Source: Verrucomicrobiota bacterium (lineage in GTDB: Bacteria > Verrucomicrobiota > Verrucomicrobiia > Limisphaerales > UBA9464). From it: 42,002 bases of DNA. Where the stretch lies: the NCBI GenBank assembly GCA_947471985.1, contig CANIZL010000059.1, positions 1 to 42,002 of the forward strand, given 5' to 3'. The notes under the pieces were generated by a model. It saw nothing but the letters and a program-made list of their open reading frames with translations. It was not told where the DNA came from and searched no databases. The position numbers were made by a program, and so were the translations under genes. Positions 7,930 to 17,313 of this stretch are shown here, piece by piece (positions within the stretch are counted from its first letter, which is position 1; each line of letters opens with the position of its first letter).

Positions 7930-9396
7930 ATGTTGTGCGTGCTCGACATAGTTGATCCCACTAATGGGGCTTCCTCGTCCGAAGCGACCCCCACCCAACG
8001 CAACCCCCGACGCCGCTCCTCCGCTCGAAATTCGCCCGCTGCTGAAGCGCGAATTCCCGCGGAGACGGTGTCTGCCAGTAAGGTGAAGAATTATGTTCTG
8101 GATACCAACGTCCTACTCCACGACCCCAATGCCCTCCTGAATTTCCAGGACAACCACGTCCTGGTACCGATCGAAGTCATCGAAGAGGTGGATAAATTCA
8201 AGCGCGAAACCAGTGACCGGGGCCAGAATGCCCGCACAGTTTCCCGCCGTCTGGATGCCTTACGCACCCAGGGATCCCTCTCCACCGGGGTGCCCCTGCC
8301 CAACGGGGGGCAACTGCGCATCCTGTTCGGTCAGGAAATCACCGTCGGCTCCCGGGCCGCAGCCGTGGCGAATGGTTCGGTCGATTCCCGCATTCTGGCC
8401 CATGCGCTGGCCCTCCACGACACGGATCCGCGCCTGCGCACGGTCCTCGTCACCAAGGACATCAATCTTCGTCTCAAAGCCGACGCCTGGGGGGTGCCGG
8501 CCGAGGATTACGAGACCGATCAGATCAACCTGCAGGATCTCTATACCGGTCATTTCGAAGTAACGGTCACGGCGTCGCAACTCGCGGAATTCAAGCTGCG
8601 CGGCGAACTTCCCTTGCCGGCCAATTCCCGCCTGCGTCATCCCAACGAATATTGCACCCTGCACGAGGAGGGGCCGACCAAGCGGGCCGTGCTGGCCAAG
8701 GTGGATGCCTCGGGCAAAAAACTCATTCCGCTGCAGGACTGCCAGAATGTCTGGGGGATCAAACCCAAGAATCGCGAGCAGCACTTCGCCCTCGACGCCC
8801 TGCTCGACGAGCGGGTCAAGCTCGTCACGCTCATGGGCAAGGCCGGCACCGGCAAAACCCTGCTGGCGCTGGCGGCCGGTTTGAAACGCACCGTGAGCGA
8901 CCGCGAATTCCGTCGCCTCATGGTGGCGCGTCCGACGGTTTCGATGGGCAAAGAACTGGGATTTCTGCCGGGCTCACTCGACGAGAAACTCAGCCCCTGG
9001 ATGCAGCCCATTCACGATGCCTTGGAATTGCTGGGCGATCTGAACATGGGACGCGACCACGGTCGGACGAGCGATCTGCTCCGGAATGGCACCATTGTGG
9101 TGGAGGCCCTGAGTTACATCCGCGGCCGCAGCATCGCCCATCAATTCATGATTGTGGACGAGGCCCAAAACCTCACGCCACTGGAGGCCAAGACCATCCT
9201 GACCCGCGTGGGACACGGCACGAAAATCATTCTGACGGGCGATCCCTACCAGATCGACAACCCGTACGTGGACGTCTCCAGCAACGGCTTCAACTACGTC
9301 ATCAGCCGCTTCCGCGACCAGGCCCTGGCCGCCCACATCGAGTTGTCACGGGGTGAACGCAGTGAACTCGCGGAGCTCGCAGCGAATGTGTTGTAG
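7930..9396 (+). CDS. PIN-PhoH ATPase (PhoH2/YlaK-like)
   Basis: A two-domain cytoplasmic protein of 488 residues. The N-terminal PIN nuclease-like domain begins near residue 54 (KNYVLDTNVLLHDP, Asp58) and includes VLVPIEVIEEVDKFK and LVTKDINLRLKA. The C-terminal PhoH domain has Walker A GKAGTGKT (residues 303-310) and Walker B VDEAQN (residues 409-414), then ILTGDPYQIDNPYVD. PhoH2 proteins are sequence-selective RNA helicase/RNases in characterised actinobacterial cases and are often part of stress systems. Residues 1-50 are low-complexity (RRRSSARNSP), so translation might begin later, for example at the GTG at 8083 just before the PIN strand. The next gene follows 55 bases downstream. Confidence 0.9.
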   Translation: MLCVLDIVDPTNGASSSEATPTQRNPRRRSSARNSPAAEARIPAETVSASKVKNYVLDTNVLLHDPNALLNFQDNHVLVPIEVIEEVDKFKRETSDRGQNARTVSRRLDALRTQGSLSTGVPLPNGGQLRILFGQEITVGSRAAAVANGSVDSRILAHALALHDTDPRLRTVLVTKDINLRLKADAWGVPAEDYETDQINLQDLYTGHFEVTVTASQLAEFKLRGELPLPANSRLRHPNEYCTLHEEGPTKRAVLAKVDASGKKLIPLQDCQNVWGIKPKNREQHFALDALLDERVKLVTLMGKAGTGKTLLALAAGLKRTVSDREFRRLMVARPTVSMGKELGFLPGSLDEKLSPWMQPIHDALELLGDLNMGRDHGRTSDLLRNGTIVVEALSYIRGRSIAHQFMIVDEAQNLTPLEAKTILTRVGHGTKIILTGDPYQIDNPYVDVSSNGFNYVISRFRDQALAAHIELSRGERSELAELAANVL

Positions 9397-9451
9397 GATT
9401 ACCGGCTCCCCGTTGAAACCACTGCGTAGGGCGCGGTCTTAAGCCCAGCTC

Positions 9452-10222
9452 ATGACCGCGCCCGAGTCTTCCCCCGCCAGCGCACCCCGTCGTTCGTATC
9501 GCGAACTGAACGGGGCCGAGATCATTGCGACGGCGGAGCAACTGCAAGCCCGAATCCTCGAGCGCTTTCCCGATTCCAGCCTGGCCGGCGTCTGCGGCGA
9601 ATTGCGGCAAACGCTCACGGATGTTGGTGAACTCGCCGCCTGGATCCGGCGTCCACACTATGTGATTCGCATCCTGACGGCAGCGCTGATGTTGATGCTG
9701 TTGGCGGCGATCATCGGCGGCATCTCCCGGGTTCATGTGAAGTTTTCCATCCAGACGGCCGCCGAACTCCTGGCGGCCCTGGAGTCCGGAGTGAACGACG
9801 TGGTCTTCATCGGGCTGGGCGCCTTCTTTCTGGGCGGGTGGGAGAATCGCCGCAAGCGGGCCCGGGCCCTGCAGTCACTCCACCAATTGCGATCGCTCGC
9901 CCACGTGGTGGACATGCACCAGCTCACCAAGGATCCCGAACGCGTAACCCGCTCGGGCGGCGACACCCGTTCGAGTCCCAAGCGGGTGATGACTCCCTTC
10001 GAATTGACCCGGTACCTGGACTACTGTTCCGAAACGCTCTCGCTCATCAGCAAGGCGGCGGCCCTGCACGTCCAGGGCTATCAGGATTCCGAAACCCTGG
10101 CGGCCGTCGAGCAAATCGAGGATCTCACCAATGGGTTGAGTCGGAAAATATGGCAGAAGATTATGATCCTGGATCGAATGATCGCCCCGGACAAGGTACC
10201 CGCCCCGGTGCCCGAGCCCTGA
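9452..10222 (+). CDS. Conserved hypothetical protein with two membrane helices
   Basis: A 256-residue protein I do not recognise. Residues 1-70 are soluble and helical (ELNGAEIIATAEQLQARILERF). A strong transmembrane helix spans about 71-92 (VIRILTAALMLMLLAAIIGG), and a second hydrophobic stretch spans about 115-130 (DVVFIGLGAFFLGGW) followed by the positive patch ENRRKRARA. The C-terminal half is again helical (TRYLDYCSETLSLISKAAALHVQGYQD) and ends in a proline-rich tail. Having both long domains on the same side of a helical hairpin suggests an inner-membrane signalling or scaffold protein. It is in the same direction as the PhoH gene, 55 bases away, so they may be co-transcribed. A hairpin follows the stop. 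Confidence 0.75.
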   Translation: MTAPESSPASAPRRSYRELNGAEIIATAEQLQARILERFPDSSLAGVCGELRQTLTDVGELAAWIRRPHYVIRILTAALMLMLLAAIIGGISRVHVKFSIQTAAELLAALESGVNDVVFIGLGAFFLGGWENRRKRARALQSLHQLRSLAHVVDMHQLTKDPERVTRSGGDTRSSPKRVMTPFELTRYLDYCSETLSLISKAAALHVQGYQDSETLAAVEQIEDLTNGLSRKIWQKIMILDRMIAPDKVPAPVPEP

Positions 10223-10269
10223 TTCTTCACCGATCCCGGATGGCATCCACGGTTTACCTGCGAATAGAT

Positions 10270-10288
10270 TTTGCGCCAGCGGCGCAAA
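10270..10288 (+). terminator. Hairpin after the two-helix membrane protein gene, possible terminator
   Basis: A perfect 8-bp inverted repeat (TTTGCGCC at 10270-10277 and GGCGCAAA at 10281-10288) with a 3-base loop, 48 bases after the stop at 10222. The downstream sequence CTCCTTTGTTT is only moderately T-rich, so intrinsic termination is plausible but not certain. Confidence 0.45.
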
Positions 10289-10467
10289 CTCCTTTGTTTG
10301 AACCATGGTGGCTCGGTTTTTAGGGGGTCTGCAACCGCGGGTCACGCGGCAGCCCCTGCGGTCGGACGTGTCCGGGGTTGGGGTCTCAAGTGGGCGCCTG
10401 GGGCGCGAGATCGGCGCTTCCATTTCCCCCGGTTCAACGGCCATCAACGAGTAAAAGCGCGCGGATC

Positions 10468-12429
10468 ATGAATACCTCTATCACCGGCACCCGCCGGCTC
10501 CGGTCAACCCGCACTCTGGTGGCGGCGTCCCGTCGGCGCACTGCCGGCCCTTTGTTGGGGCTCGGCGTTCTGGCCTCGCTCGCCCTGACACCCACCACCG
10601 GCACCGCGGCGGAAAGCCACACCACTCCGCAGGTTGCCGCAGCGGTCGGTGGGGAGGAAATCGTCCTCCCCCAGTTTACGTCGGACCCGCTGGAACCGGC
10701 GAACCGCGTGGTCTGGGGAGTGAACCGCGGCATCCTGACCGGAGTGGTCAAGCCCACGGCCACCTTCTATCGGGCCCTGCTCCCGACGCCGGTCCGCAAA
10801 TCCATCAGCCATCTCGGGCACAACGTGCAATTCCCCGGGCGTCTGCTGAACAATCTGCTCCAGGGCAACTGGAACGGCGCGGGAGTGGAATCCGAACGCT
10901 TCCTGTGCAACACCGTCGTGGGTGGCGGTGGGCTTTTTGACGTGGCCACACGGTTCAAAATCGGCCGTTCCCCAGCGGATTTCGGCCGGACTTTCGCCCA
11001 CTGGGGTTGGCAGCCCAACTGGTACCTGATGCTGCCCGTCTTTGGTCCCAGCAACGAACGCGACGGGCTCGGACTGGTGGGCGATTCGTTGGCAAATCCC
11101 CTGACCTATTTCAATCCGTACTCCTACGCCAATTACGGGTTCAGCTACAACAAGCTGAGCGATTCGGTCGATTCCGCCGTGCGCTTCGCCCAATCGGAGA
11201 ACGATCCGTATTATTTCCTGCGTTACGCGGCGAGCTTCACCAGCGACCACCGGGCGGTGGACTTCGAAGTACACGGCGATCAGGACCCCGCCTCCCTGCA
11301 AACGCTCGGGGCGGTCTTCTTTTCGGTGACGGACGTGGATTTTCCCGCCCGGGGCACCACCCGTTCGGTGTTGATACCCACCACCGGCAAGCGCCTGAAG
11401 TTCACATTCTGGCTGCAACCGAAGAAGTCTCCGGTGGTTTACCTGGTGCCCGGACTGGGAGCGCACCGACTGAACGGCCCCGTGCAAGCGCTGGCGGAAC
11501 TGCTGTACCAGCACGGCTACGGCGTGGTCTGTGTCAGCAGCGCCTTCCACCCGGAGTTCATCGAACACGCCTCGACCGCGGCGCTGCCCGCGTATGCACC
11601 CGTCGACGCGCATGACCTGCACGTGGCCCTGACGGCGATCGACCAGCGATTGCGCCGCTACCACGCTGATCAGATGGGCTCCCGCGCGTTAATGGGTTAT
11701 TCCATGGGGGCGTTTCACTCGCTCTTCATCGCCGCCGGAGCGGCCGCAACCGGGAGCGATACCGCACCCCTGATTGATTTCGACCGCTATGTGGCCATTG
11801 ATCCGCCGGTACGCCTGCTGCACGGCCTGGAACAATTGGACAGCTGCTTTCAAGCACCGCTGGGATGGCCCTCCGCGGAGCGTACCGAGAAGATCCGCAA
11901 TTCCTTCCTGAAGGTGGCGGCGCTCGCACAAATGGAGAGCAAGCCGACCGGCGCGCCCCCGTTCAGCGCCATGGAATCCCGCTTCCTGATCGGCGGCGCC
12001 TTCCGCCTCGTCCTGCGGGACACCATCTACAGCAGCCAACGACGCACCAATCTGCATGTCCTGTCCAAGCCCCTTGCGATCTGGAACCGGCAGGAAATTT
12101 ATCAGGAGATCATGCAGCTCTCCTACCACGACTACTACTCCCGACTGGCGGCGCCGTACTACCTGTCCCGCGGCATCGATCTCACCGTGGGTGAGGCCCA
12201 GACCCGGGCCACCGATCTGCGTACCTACGGGGCGACGTTAAAGCGCGATCCGCGGGTCCGCGTCGTTGCGAATCGCAACGACATCCTGCTGGCCGGCGAA
12301 GACGTATCGTGGATGGAGCAAACGTTTACCCCGGACCGATTGACGTTGTTCGACCAGGGCGGCCACCTGGGCAATCTGGCGCAGCCCACCGTTCAGGAAG
12401 CGGTCGTGCGTGCCCTCGACGGATTGTAA
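10468..12429 (+). CDS. MlaA (VacJ)-alpha/beta hydrolase fusion protein, exported
   Basis: A 653-residue protein from the ATG at 10468, with a signal region ending near TGTAAES (residues 44-50) and no lipobox cysteine. Residues about 73-240 match MlaA/VacJ: DPLEPANRVVWGVNRGI, VRKSISHLGHNVQFPGRLLN, DFGRTFAHWGW, LPVFGPSNERDGLG and NPLTYFNPYS. From about residue 300 an alpha/beta hydrolase follows: VYLVPGLGAHRLNG near the oxyanion region, the nucleophile elbow MGYSMGAF (Ser412), RNDILL (Asp605) and DQGGHLGNL (His633), a plausible complete catalytic triad. MlaA normally is an outer-membrane lipoprotein that extracts misplaced phospholipid for the Mla pathway. Joining it to a possible lipase or esterase suggests coupled removal and hydrolysis of lipids. 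No mlaBCDEF gene is present here. An alternative start at 10378 would put 30 unlikely residues before the signal peptide. Confidence 0.88.
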   Translation: MNTSITGTRRLRSTRTLVAASRRRTAGPLLGLGVLASLALTPTTGTAAESHTTPQVAAAVGGEEIVLPQFTSDPLEPANRVVWGVNRGILTGVVKPTATFYRALLPTPVRKSISHLGHNVQFPGRLLNNLLQGNWNGAGVESERFLCNTVVGGGGLFDVATRFKIGRSPADFGRTFAHWGWQPNWYLMLPVFGPSNERDGLGLVGDSLANPLTYFNPYSYANYGFSYNKLSDSVDSAVRFAQSENDPYYFLRYAASFTSDHRAVDFEVHGDQDPASLQTLGAVFFSVTDVDFPARGTTRSVLIPTTGKRLKFTFWLQPKKSPVVYLVPGLGAHRLNGPVQALAELLYQHGYGVVCVSSAFHPEFIEHASTAALPAYAPVDAHDLHVALTAIDQRLRRYHADQMGSRALMGYSMGAFHSLFIAAGAAATGSDTAPLIDFDRYVAIDPPVRLLHGLEQLDSCFQAPLGWPSAERTEKIRNSFLKVAALAQMESKPTGAPPFSAMESRFLIGGAFRLVLRDTIYSSQRRTNLHVLSKPLAIWNRQEIYQEIMQLSYHDYYSRLAAPYYLSRGIDLTVGEAQTRATDLRTYGATLKRDPRVRVVANRNDILLAGEDVSWMEQTFTPDRLTLFDQGGHLGNLAQPTVQEAVVRALDGL

Positions 12430-12447
12430 CCGGCGCCCTCCCGGAAC

Positions 12448-15400
12448 CTATCGGGACTCCACCACGCCTTTCGGCGAAACCACGATCTCGCGGGCCCCCG
12501 GCGGCAGCGCGTACGCATTCGTACCGCCACCCGGCCACTGCACGTGCAGTTCCCGCGCCGCCTGCGGCAGTGCCAGGACCGTGACCGCACTGTCCACGCT
12601 CCAATACCCGGCACCGGAGTGCAGCTCGCGCGCCGGTCCCTGGGTTCCATCCGCATACGTCAGTCGCAGAATCGCACCGCAACCCCGCGGATTCTGCTCC
12701 GGTCCGTTCAAACGGACCCGCAATCCCGGCTTCGCACCCGCATTCCGATACAAGCGCGTCGCGGCACTGTTTTGGCCCACCACCAGATCCGGACGGCCAT
12801 CGCGATCAAAATCCGCCGTCGCCGCACCCCGACCGTCCCCATAAATCTGCAAACCGCTTTGCTCGCCGGGCACCGCTGTAAAGCCCCCGCGACCATCCCC
12901 CCGCAGCCAAACGGATCGCCCGGCGTCGTGGCGCATTTCCTCCGGATCGTTCGCGGTGAAATTCTGGGCCAAAAACAAATCCTCCCGGCCGTCGCCGTCG
13001 AAATCGGCGACCACCAAACCAAACACCGGCGAAACCTGCGCTTCCAGCGGCAGCGGTCGCAGCTCAAAGCGATCACCCCGATTCAGCAGCACGACGGAAT
13101 CAAACCAGGCCGCTTCGCCCAGGATCGGCGCCCGGCCCGCGGTGCCGGTGATTTGTTCGATATCCGCTGCCCCGAAGGCCTCCCGCGTCGGAAACGCATC
13201 ACGCAACGCGGGAAACGCCGCCACCAGCCCGTCCCACTTTCGCGTCGGCACCTCCCGACCGTCGACGTCACGAAAACTTACCAGGGGATCCGGTAGTCCA
13301 TCGCCATTGAGATCGCCGCCCCGTATGCGGAGCGGTCGGCGTGAGGCCTCTCCCGCAAAAAAATGGTTCCGTCCCCAGTTGCCCGCCGCCAAATCCATCC
13401 GGCCGTCGCCATCGAAATCTCCGGCCACGATCGAATTCCACCATCCGGTCAACGCTGAGAGAGGGCGGGGGGATCCCTCGGCCCCGGGGAGGACCACGAG
13501 CGGATCCCAGGGCTGCAACTGACCTTCCCGCTGACGGAGGATCTTCAAGGGCCCCCATTCCGTGGCCAGCGCTAGCTCCGGTCGACCATCGCCATCCAGA
13601 TCCGTGAAGCACGCTCCGCTCACCAAGCCCAGCGCGGGGAAATTCTGCCGTGGCGTTAGCCGCCCCCCATTGATCTGGAGGAGCACGGACCCCGCCGGCT
13701 CCGGATACCGACCCGGTATGGCCCGGCCTCCGAGGAAAACTTCCAACGAGCCCTTCCCGTCCACATCCGCCAAGGCGACCGGACCAACACTGAAAGGCGG
13801 GTGCAGGACCAACTCACCACTCACGTTGCGATCCAAATCGACGATCCGAATCGCACCGCCATTGGTGCCGCCGTCTTCGTAGTTGGCGGAGCCGGCCAGT
13901 AGCGTTCGGTTGAAATACAAAAGTGTCGTCAAATCCCGGGCCAGCGGTCGCGCGAGGACGGCGTTGGTGAGGGGGGTGAACTTTCCCGTTCCGTCGCCCC
14001 GCCAGACCGCCACGCGCCCACCGGTTCCACCGCCCACCAGCAAGTCGTCCACACCATCTCCGTCTACGTCAGCCCACGTCACCCCCGGACCGAGATAAGC
14101 CAGACTGCGCGGCAACGAAGGCTGCCGGCTGAAATCATCAAACACCTCGTCGTGGTGGACATGTCCACCCAGCGCCGCGGTCACGTCACTGAAGTGAGCG
14201 ACCACCGGCGGCGGCGCCGCGAGGCGCGGCGGCGCGGCAACCGCGGGTTCCGTCAATTCCAACAACGGACCGGAGGCGGGATTTTCGTGACGCGTCACTC
14301 GACCGGACGGCCAGCGCACCTCGACAACCACTGCCGGATCCTTTTTCCCCGCCGCCAACCAACTCGGACTCACCGCGAACGTTCGTTCCGCCGCATCCCC
14401 GCTCAAGTAGCGGCCGCCCGCGACCAGTTGCTGGCTTTGTACGAGGCCGTCGCCCACTTGAACGGATATTCGCGCGCCAATGGCCCGGGTATTGGGGGCA
14501 GCGGACTTCAATCGGACCCGCAGACGCCGGGCGGTCGCCTCGTTGCGGTACAGCAATGCCGGTCCATTGAGGCAGTTGGCCACCACGTCCAGATCTCCAT
14601 CGCCATCCAAATCGGCCGCCGCCAGACCATGAGCGACACTCGCCACATCAAATCCCCAGGCGTGACTGACATCCTCGAAGGTAAAATCGCCGCGATTGCG
14701 GAAGGCGGCATTGGGGGCGTCAAACCGATGAAATTTCAAGCGCATCTCCAGCAGCTCCCGCGGGGACATCTTCCGACGGGCCTTCTCGCGCTCCACCTGA
14801 TCGCTCAGGTCCGCATCCATCATTTCCAACTCATGTCCATTCGAAACCAGCAGATCTTCATAGCCGTCCAAATCCACATCCAGAAACACCGGCGACCAGG
14901 ACCATTCGCTCGCACTCAATCCCGCCAACCGCCCGATCTCGGCGAAGGTTCCGTCGCCACGATGGCGAAACACGGTGTTATGGGAGAACTGCGGCAGAAA
15001 ATCCAGCGCCCCCGGCGACCCCACATTCGGCGGCAGGCCGGCGACTTGGAGATTGCGCCGGCGATGGCTGCGGGAAAGCATGTCGAGCACCAGGAAATCA
15101 TCCTGCCCATCCCGGTCGAGGTCGGCGACATCGACGCCCATGCTGAAGGCGGAAAAATGCCGCACCGCGGGCGATCCGACCGCCCGGAAGCGCAACGGTC
15201 CGCCCGGCGGGGTTTCGTTCAGCCAGAAACGATCCGGGGTTTCAAAGTCATTGCAGACATACAAATCCGGCCGGCCGTCGCCATTGAAGTCCCTTAAAAC
15301 AGCGCTCAACCCCCAATCGTAGGGCGCCGTCGTCAGCACCTTGCCCGTGGCGTCGAGAAACGCACCCCCGGTCCAATCGACCGGAGCCAATCCCCCCTTG

Positions 15401-16116
15401 CCGTCATTGAGATACAAGACATCGGGTTCGCCATTCTCCTTAACCCCGGCTGGCCCCAGAAAGAAGCGGCCGATCAAATCCGGTTCCGAAGTATTGCGGC
15501 CGTTGTAAGCCACCACTCGTTGCCGCCCACCCTCGTCACGAATCCGGAAGGTGGCACCAGGATCGTCGCGAATCGACGACAGCCGATAGTTGACGACATA
15601 GAGATCAAGGTCTCCGTCGCCATCGACGTCGGCGAGGGTCAGCGACATTCCAGCGCGCCCGGGATTCAGGCGAGCCGTTTCCCGAAAATGGGCGAGGCCA
15701 TCGTTGTGAAAGACGCGGGTTCCCTCGCCCAGCGTGTTGACGATCAGATCCAGGTGCCCGTCTCCGTCCAGATCCACCGCCACGCAACCGGTGGCATCGA
15801 ATTTCAAGCCCCCCGGAAAGGCCGTCGCCGTGATCCGCTCAAAACGCCATTCCCCCAGATTGCGAAACAAGGCCGAACCGCCCTCGAGCCCGGCCAGAAA
15901 AATATCGATCCGGCCATCGCCATCAAAATCCCCCAGCGCCACTCCGGAGCCGTTGAGCGGAATCTGGTTGGTCAAATAACGGGCGGGAGCGATTGCATTC
16001 GTGAACCACAGGCCGGTCGTGGCCCCGGGCAGGGACGTGAATCCAACGGCGCCGGCGAGAGCGGATCCCGCCAGAATTCCGAACCAACAGCACAGCTGCC
16101 AGAGACGATTTACCAC
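12448..16116 (-). CDS. Secreted FG-GAP/VCBS repeat protein with two ASPIC/UnbV modules
   Basis: A 1222-residue protein starting at a GTG (16116) with a signal peptide (WFGILAGSALAGA). Many calcium-binding FG-GAP/VCBS motifs of the form DxDGDGxxD are visible: ALGDFDGDGRIDIF, AVDLDGDGHLDLIV, LADVDGDGDLDLYVV, WADVDGDGVDDLLV and VADFDGDGREDLFL. These predict a beta-propeller surface domain. Two UnbV/ASPIC modules occur, one in the middle at about residues 525-610 (RRLRVRLKSAAPNTRAIGAR, then WPSGRVTRH) and one at the C-terminus (GLRVRLNGPEQNPRGCGA, then VQWPGGGTNAY). The protein therefore looks like two tandem propeller-UnbV units. Such CRTAC1-like proteins are common in PVC bacteria and are thought to bind surfaces or polysaccharide. 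Its stop is 18 bases from the convergent MlaA-fusion stop. Confidence 0.9.
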   Translation of the reverse strand: MVNRLWQLCCWFGILAGSALAGAVGFTSLPGATTGLWFTNAIAPARYLTNQIPLNGSGVALGDFDGDGRIDIFLAGLEGGSALFRNLGEWRFERITATAFPGGLKFDATGCVAVDLDGDGHLDLIVNTLGEGTRVFHNDGLAHFRETARLNPGRAGMSLTLADVDGDGDLDLYVVNYRLSSIRDDPGATFRIRDEGGRQRVVAYNGRNTSEPDLIGRFFLGPAGVKENGEPDVLYLNDGKGGLAPVDWTGGAFLDATGKVLTTAPYDWGLSAVLRDFNGDGRPDLYVCNDFETPDRFWLNETPPGGPLRFRAVGSPAVRHFSAFSMGVDVADLDRDGQDDFLVLDMLSRSHRRRNLQVAGLPPNVGSPGALDFLPQFSHNTVFRHRGDGTFAEIGRLAGLSASEWSWSPVFLDVDLDGYEDLLVSNGHELEMMDADLSDQVEREKARRKMSPRELLEMRLKFHRFDAPNAAFRNRGDFTFEDVSHAWGFDVASVAHGLAAADLDGDGDLDVVANCLNGPALLYRNEATARRLRVRLKSAAPNTRAIGARISVQVGDGLVQSQQLVAGGRYLSGDAAERTFAVSPSWLAAGKKDPAVVVEVRWPSGRVTRHENPASGPLLELTEPAVAAPPRLAAPPPVVAHFSDVTAALGGHVHHDEVFDDFSRQPSLPRSLAYLGPGVTWADVDGDGVDDLLVGGGTGGRVAVWRGDGTGKFTPLTNAVLARPLARDLTTLLYFNRTLLAGSANYEDGGTNGGAIRIVDLDRNVSGELVLHPPFSVGPVALADVDGKGSLEVFLGGRAIPGRYPEPAGSVLLQINGGRLTPRQNFPALGLVSGACFTDLDGDGRPELALATEWGPLKILRQREGQLQPWDPLVVLPGAEGSPRPLSALTGWWNSIVAGDFDGDGRMDLAAGNWGRNHFFAGEASRRPLRIRGGDLNGDGLPDPLVSFRDVDGREVPTRKWDGLVAAFPALRDAFPTREAFGAADIEQITGTAGRAPILGEAAWFDSVVLLNRGDRFELRPLPLEAQVSPVFGLVVADFDGDGREDLFLAQNFTANDPEEMRHDAGRSVWLRGDGRGGFTAVPGEQSGLQIYGDGRGAATADFDRDGRPDLVVGQNSAATRLYRNAGAKPGLRVRLNGPEQNPRGCGAILRLTYADGTQGPARELHSGAGYWSVDSAVTVLALPQAARELHVQWPGGGTNAYALPPGAREIVVSPKGVVESR

Positions 16117-16215
16117 TCCGCAAATTCGCAGGTCCGGAGCCGCTGCGCGACCGCGATTTATTGAAAAAGGCGGTAGGGATTCGGGCGTGACCGTGCCACC
16201 GGCCAGAAGCCCGGA

Positions 16216-17313
16216 TCAGGCGGCCGCAGACCGGGGAAAGCAGGCGGTGATCCCGGCGCCGAAGGCTTCGATACGACGGCGAGCGGCGAAGGCCCCCGCC
16301 CACGCATGGCGTCGTCCCGCTTCGCCCTGGAGGCGAATGTGCTCCAGCGCCCCCCAGATCGCCCTCTCCGAAGCCTCCTTGACCGGCACCAACTGACGTT
16401 CCATCCCCAAGCTCAACGCAAAATCATCCGCCTTGTCCATGTACCCCAGTTGCAACAACGAAATCCCCCACGCCGTCGCCAGCACTGCGCCGTGGAGCCG
16501 CATCGAAATCGCCAACCCGCATCCCCCCAGATACGGCTTCAACTCCCGGTGATGCGCTGCCAGATAAACCGGCGTCTCCGGCACGCCCGCAGCGGCCATA
16601 AGTTCCGCCGTTGCCGCCTGATCTCCCGGCAGCATCGCAAACGGCCGAAACCGGCATCCCGTCGCACCCAGCCGCCGCACGGTCTGCACCAAACCGGCCA
16701 AATGCCGGGTCTGCCAGTCCTGCTCGTTCGGCACGGGATTCGGAGCGATCACATTGAGCGCCACCACCCGGGGATCCCCGGCCGCCGGGAGTGCATCCGG
16801 GGTAAACACCAGAGCCGTATCACCCAGCACCGTCGCTCCCGCATAGCCGGCCGCCTCCAGCCTGGTCACCGAGATCGGGCCCCGCACCGCCACGGTCTCA
16901 CACTGCGGCAACAACGTCCGCCACTCCGACATGTCCGGCTCTTCCAGCAGTTGGTACGAACCTCGCCCCGCGCCCGTCCCCATGATCCACACCGGCAGGC
17001 CTTGCTGACGCGCCATCCGCACCGGACGCAGGGCCATGTCATTCAGCAGCGTCCCCCCACCCACCACCACCCCGTCAAACAGCCGGCGCCCCGACAATCC
17101 CAGACGCCCCAGCCACCGCTCCTTTGGCAGATAAAGGTACGGCTCCAACCGGCACCCGGGCAGCGCCTGCACCAGCGCCGACGCCAAAGCGCTGTCGCCC
17201 AGGTTGCCATGGTGCCCCAGCACCACGCCCAAAGTGGGTCCAACATGCCGGGTTGCACGCACGCGTATGCGGCGCCACAGCCAAGCGAGATTCGAAGGGG
17301 GGGGCCTTTGCAT
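16216..17313 (-). CDS. Polysaccharide pyruvyl transferase family protein
   Basis: A 365-residue cytoplasmic protein with the family pattern: VVLGHHGNLGDSALASALV near the N-terminus, DGVVVGGGTLLND, VWIMGTGAG, VAVRGPISVTRLEAAGY, GDTALVF, and late in the sequence LAISMRLHGAVLATAWGI. That last RLHG motif is characteristic of CsaB/WcaK-type enzymes, which transfer pyruvate from phosphoenolpyruvate to form ketals on cell-surface sugars. Family members are loosely defined, so the donor and acceptor cannot be told from sequence alone. The gene lies 99 bases upstream of the FG-GAP protein gene in the same direction. Its own upstream region is AT-rich. Confidence 0.82.
   Translation of the reverse strand: MQRPPPSNLAWLWRRIRVRATRHVGPTLGVVLGHHGNLGDSALASALVQALPGCRLEPYLYLPKERWLGRLGLSGRRLFDGVVVGGGTLLNDMALRPVRMARQQGLPVWIMGTGAGRGSYQLLEEPDMSEWRTLLPQCETVAVRGPISVTRLEAAGYAGATVLGDTALVFTPDALPAAGDPRVVALNVIAPNPVPNEQDWQTRHLAGLVQTVRRLGATGCRFRPFAMLPGDQAATAELMAAAGVPETPVYLAAHHRELKPYLGGCGLAISMRLHGAVLATAWGISLLQLGYMDKADDFALSLGMERQLVPVKEASERAIWGALEHIRLQGEAGRRHAWAGAFAARRRIEAFGAGITACFPRSAAA

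Noticed and set aside
14152-15297. 381-codon plus-strand open frame inside the FG-GAP gene
   Set aside because: Its repeated basic segments only mirror the DxDGDG repeats of the minus-strand gene.
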